From: CAYZXU01 sp964482535
Lineage (GTDB): Bacteria > Desulfobacterota > Desulfobacteria > Desulfobacterales > BuS5
Direction: 5' to 3'
Length of the DNA: 63,592 bases
NCBI GenBank assembly: GCA_964482535.1
Contig: CAYZXU010000001.1
Location: 1 to 63,592 of the forward strand
Of the stretch, positions 62,281 to 63,592 are shown piece by piece. Position 1 is the first letter of the stretch. Every line of letters begins with the position of its first letter. The notes under the pieces are model-generated. The model ran no database searches, was not told the DNA's origin, and saw nothing but the letters and a program-made list of their open reading frames with translations. Position numbers and translations under genes: made by a program.

Positions 62281-63317
62281 TTTTTAGATTCTTCCAGCTT
62301 TTTCATATCCTCTTCAATCTCTTTCAGGCTCTGCTCTCTTTGAATACTCTTTATTTCTTTCCTGTATTTCCGGTATTGGGCGCTTGATTTTTCAAGTGCC
62401 ATTTTATGACTGATTTCTCCTGCATGAGTAAGCAGTTCCCGACCATTCATCTGTAAAATAATATCTAAACGATCAATCCAGTCTTTCATATACATTGGTG
62501 TTTGCTGCTGAGCCATTGTTTCGGCAAATGCCAGATATTGTTCTACCAGCAAACCCAGGAGTTTCATTTCATCTTCATTAAGGTAATTTTTGGCAATGCT
62601 GACATCTGCTTTTTTGACAGGCATAGAACTTTTTTTGTCATAAGAGAGCATGCCCATCAATGGAAATGATGCGTCAACTCGTCTGTAAACAAGTTCAGCT
62701 GCTGTTTGCCGGCTTATAGCCCACAGCAGTTTATTTTGTATCACCTTGAAAAACATGATTGTTTTTTCATCACCGGTTTCATAATCAATACTGGTAGCAT
62801 AAATATCTTTAATTTTTTGATAGAAAAAACGTTCAGAAAGACGGATTTCCCTGATTCGCTCTTGCAGCTCATTAAAATAATTCATTGAGCTGCCAGATTT
62901 AAAACGGTCGTCATTTAAGGCAAATCCTTTGATGATATATTCTTTCAGCCGTTGTGTAGCCCAGATACGAAACTGTGTGCCCTGTTGTGATTTTACACGA
63001 TAACCAACTGAAATAATTACATCCAGATTATAATGCTTAACATCTTTGCTTTGGGTTTTCCCTTTAATGGCACCGTGTTGAGTGGTTGTTCGGAAATTCC
63101 GAACAACCACTTTTTCATCTAACTCACCCTCATCAAACACATTTTTGATATGCTCACTTATGGTGGCTTTTGATTTTTGAAAAAGCTGCTGCATTTGAGA
63201 CTGACTTACCCAAACAGTTTCATCTTCAAGACGAACATCTATTTTTATGCTGCCGTCTTCGGTTTGATAAAGCAGGAAATCTGAATTATGAGTGATGAGT
63301 GATGAATTATTGTTCAT
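62277..63317 (-). CDS. RhuM-family protein within the type I restriction operon
   Basis: This 346-residue protein matches the RhuM (virulence-associated) family: an N-terminal HTH-like segment VWVSQSQMQQLFQKSKATISEHI, VVVRNFRTTTQHGAIKGKTQ, then NLDVIISVGYRVKSQQGTQFRIWATQRLKEYI, then helical C-terminal part. It overlaps hsdS by 4 bp and hsdR by 4 bp (ATGA junctions), so its translation is tied to the restriction genes. Its role there is unknown; RhuM-like genes often sit in restriction operons. A 31-bp palindrome lies within it. Confidence 0.88.
   Translation of the reverse strand: MNNNSSLITHNSDFLLYQTEDGSIKIDVRLEDETVWVSQSQMQQLFQKSKATISEHIKNVFDEGELDEKVVVRNFRTTTQHGAIKGKTQSKDVKHYNLDVIISVGYRVKSQQGTQFRIWATQRLKEYIIKGFALNDDRFKSGSSMNYFNELQERIREIRLSERFFYQKIKDIYATSIDYETGDEKTIMFFKVIQNKLLWAISRQTAAELVYRRVDASFPLMGMLSYDKKSSMPVKKADVSIAKNYLNEDEMKLLGLLVEQYLAFAETMAQQQTPMYMKDWIDRLDIILQMNGRELLTHAGEISHKMALEKSSAQYRKYRKEIKSIQREQSLKEIEEDMKKLEESKK
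63081..63111. repeat. Perfect 31-bp palindrome inside rhuM
   Basis: AGTGGTTGTTCGGAA (63081-63095), one A, then TTCCGAACAACCACT (63097-63111) gives a 15-bp perfect inverted repeat. It codes for part of the conserved VVVRNFRTTT segment of RhuM and is followed on the plus strand by TTTT. Confidence 0.9.
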
Positions 63318-63592
63318 ACCATAACCTTTCCTTTTGCAACCTCTTCAACAACCCCGCGCATTAAAACTGGACAGAGCGGTTTTATACTGTCTTTCAACTG
63401 CTGATTTATTCTCTTTCTCGTTTCCAAAGTGTGGTAAATGGTTACTATGGCTTTTTGCTTTTCTATGCTTGGGATTGGAAGTTGGACTCTGCACATTTCA
63501 GCCCAGTCAAAAGTTTCTCTGGCACTGCCCCAGGAATTGAAGCGGGCATAGCGGTCAAATTCACTTCGCTGAAAAAACAGGTATAAATATTC
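63314..63592 (-). CDS. hsdS: Type I restriction specificity subunit HsdS (partial, C-terminal end)
   Basis: The frame is open to the right edge and gives about 92 residues: FDRYARFNSWGSARETFDW, then CRVQLPIPSIEKQKAIV, then YHTLETRKRINQQLKDSI. This is the C-terminal target-recognition and conserved helical spacer of HsdS, which sets DNA sequence specificity. Its stop overlaps the rhuM start by 4 bp. The N-terminal half and hsdM are outside the window. Confidence 0.9.
   Translation of the reverse strand, partial: EYLYLFFQRSEFDRYARFNSWGSARETFDWAEMCRVQLPIPSIEKQKAIVTIYHTLETRKRINQQLKDSIKPLCPVLMRGVVEEVAKGKVMV

Overview
The window looks like a draft-genome scaffold from a low-GC, anaerobic, Gram-negative bacterium, most likely a Desulfobacterota (deltaproteobacterial) sulfate-reducer-like lineage. 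The basis is a four-subunit 2-oxoacid:ferredoxin oxidoreductase, many radical-SAM enzymes, a selenocysteine elongation factor, LPS-core style glycosyltransferases and kinases, and PAS/GAF hybrid histidine kinases. A run of 100 N at 26839-26938 marks an assembly gap. Taxonomy is an inference; no rRNA is present.

Layout. 1-1.2 kb: a fragment of an integron-type integrase and a mazEF toxin-antitoxin pair with its own promoter. 1.2-3.7 kb: tRNA-Arg, tRNA-His, a tiny membrane protein and selB. 3.7-9.5 kb (minus): a thiamin operon thiS-thiG-thiH-thiE(ThiD2 fusion)-thiC-hemW behind a TPP riboswitch that has a terminator hairpin downstream. 9.5-13.6 kb (minus): korDABC-like oxidoreductase and a radical-SAM protein. 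13.7-20 kb: mltG, a DUF445 protein, tRNA-Arg(CCG), folC, rpsU, adk and a CCA-adding type enzyme. 20.2-20.9 kb: a Phd/VapC-type toxin-antitoxin pair. 21-22.3 kb: HEAT-repeat and secreted acidic proteins. 22.4-32.8 kb: a cell-surface polysaccharide locus with glycosyltransferases, LPS kinases and three unrelated sulfotransferase-like proteins. 32.9-40.2 kb: a PilZ protein, a methyltransferase and a three-gene sensor operon. 40.4-48 kb: citrate synthase, PriA, a DUF1573 gene with an in-frame UGA, a HAD phosphatase and ArgC. 48-55.6 kb: a hybrid kinase, an Fe-S oxidoreductase subunit, and an OmpA/TSP3 lipoprotein - Ser/Thr kinase-GTPase fusion - degenerate GGDEF operon. 55.6-58.9 kb (minus): TPR, epimerase, DUF4037 and DUF4258/Zn-finger proteins. 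59-63.6 kb (minus): a type I restriction operon (hsdS partial, rhuM, hsdR) ending in an attC-like site.

The most notable items are: (1) a DUF1573 secreted protein in which UGA replaces the first Cys of the conserved CGCT motif, i.e. a probable selenoprotein on the same scaffold as selB; (2) a Ser/Thr kinase fused to a complete Ras/Rab-like GTPase domain, in an operon with an OmpA/TSP3 lipoprotein and a GGDEF-like protein lacking its catalytic signature; (3) a pair of 141-bp MITE-like elements; (4) integron relics at both edges of the window; and (5) a 79-bp near-identical duplication of the 5' end of a glycosyltransferase gene.
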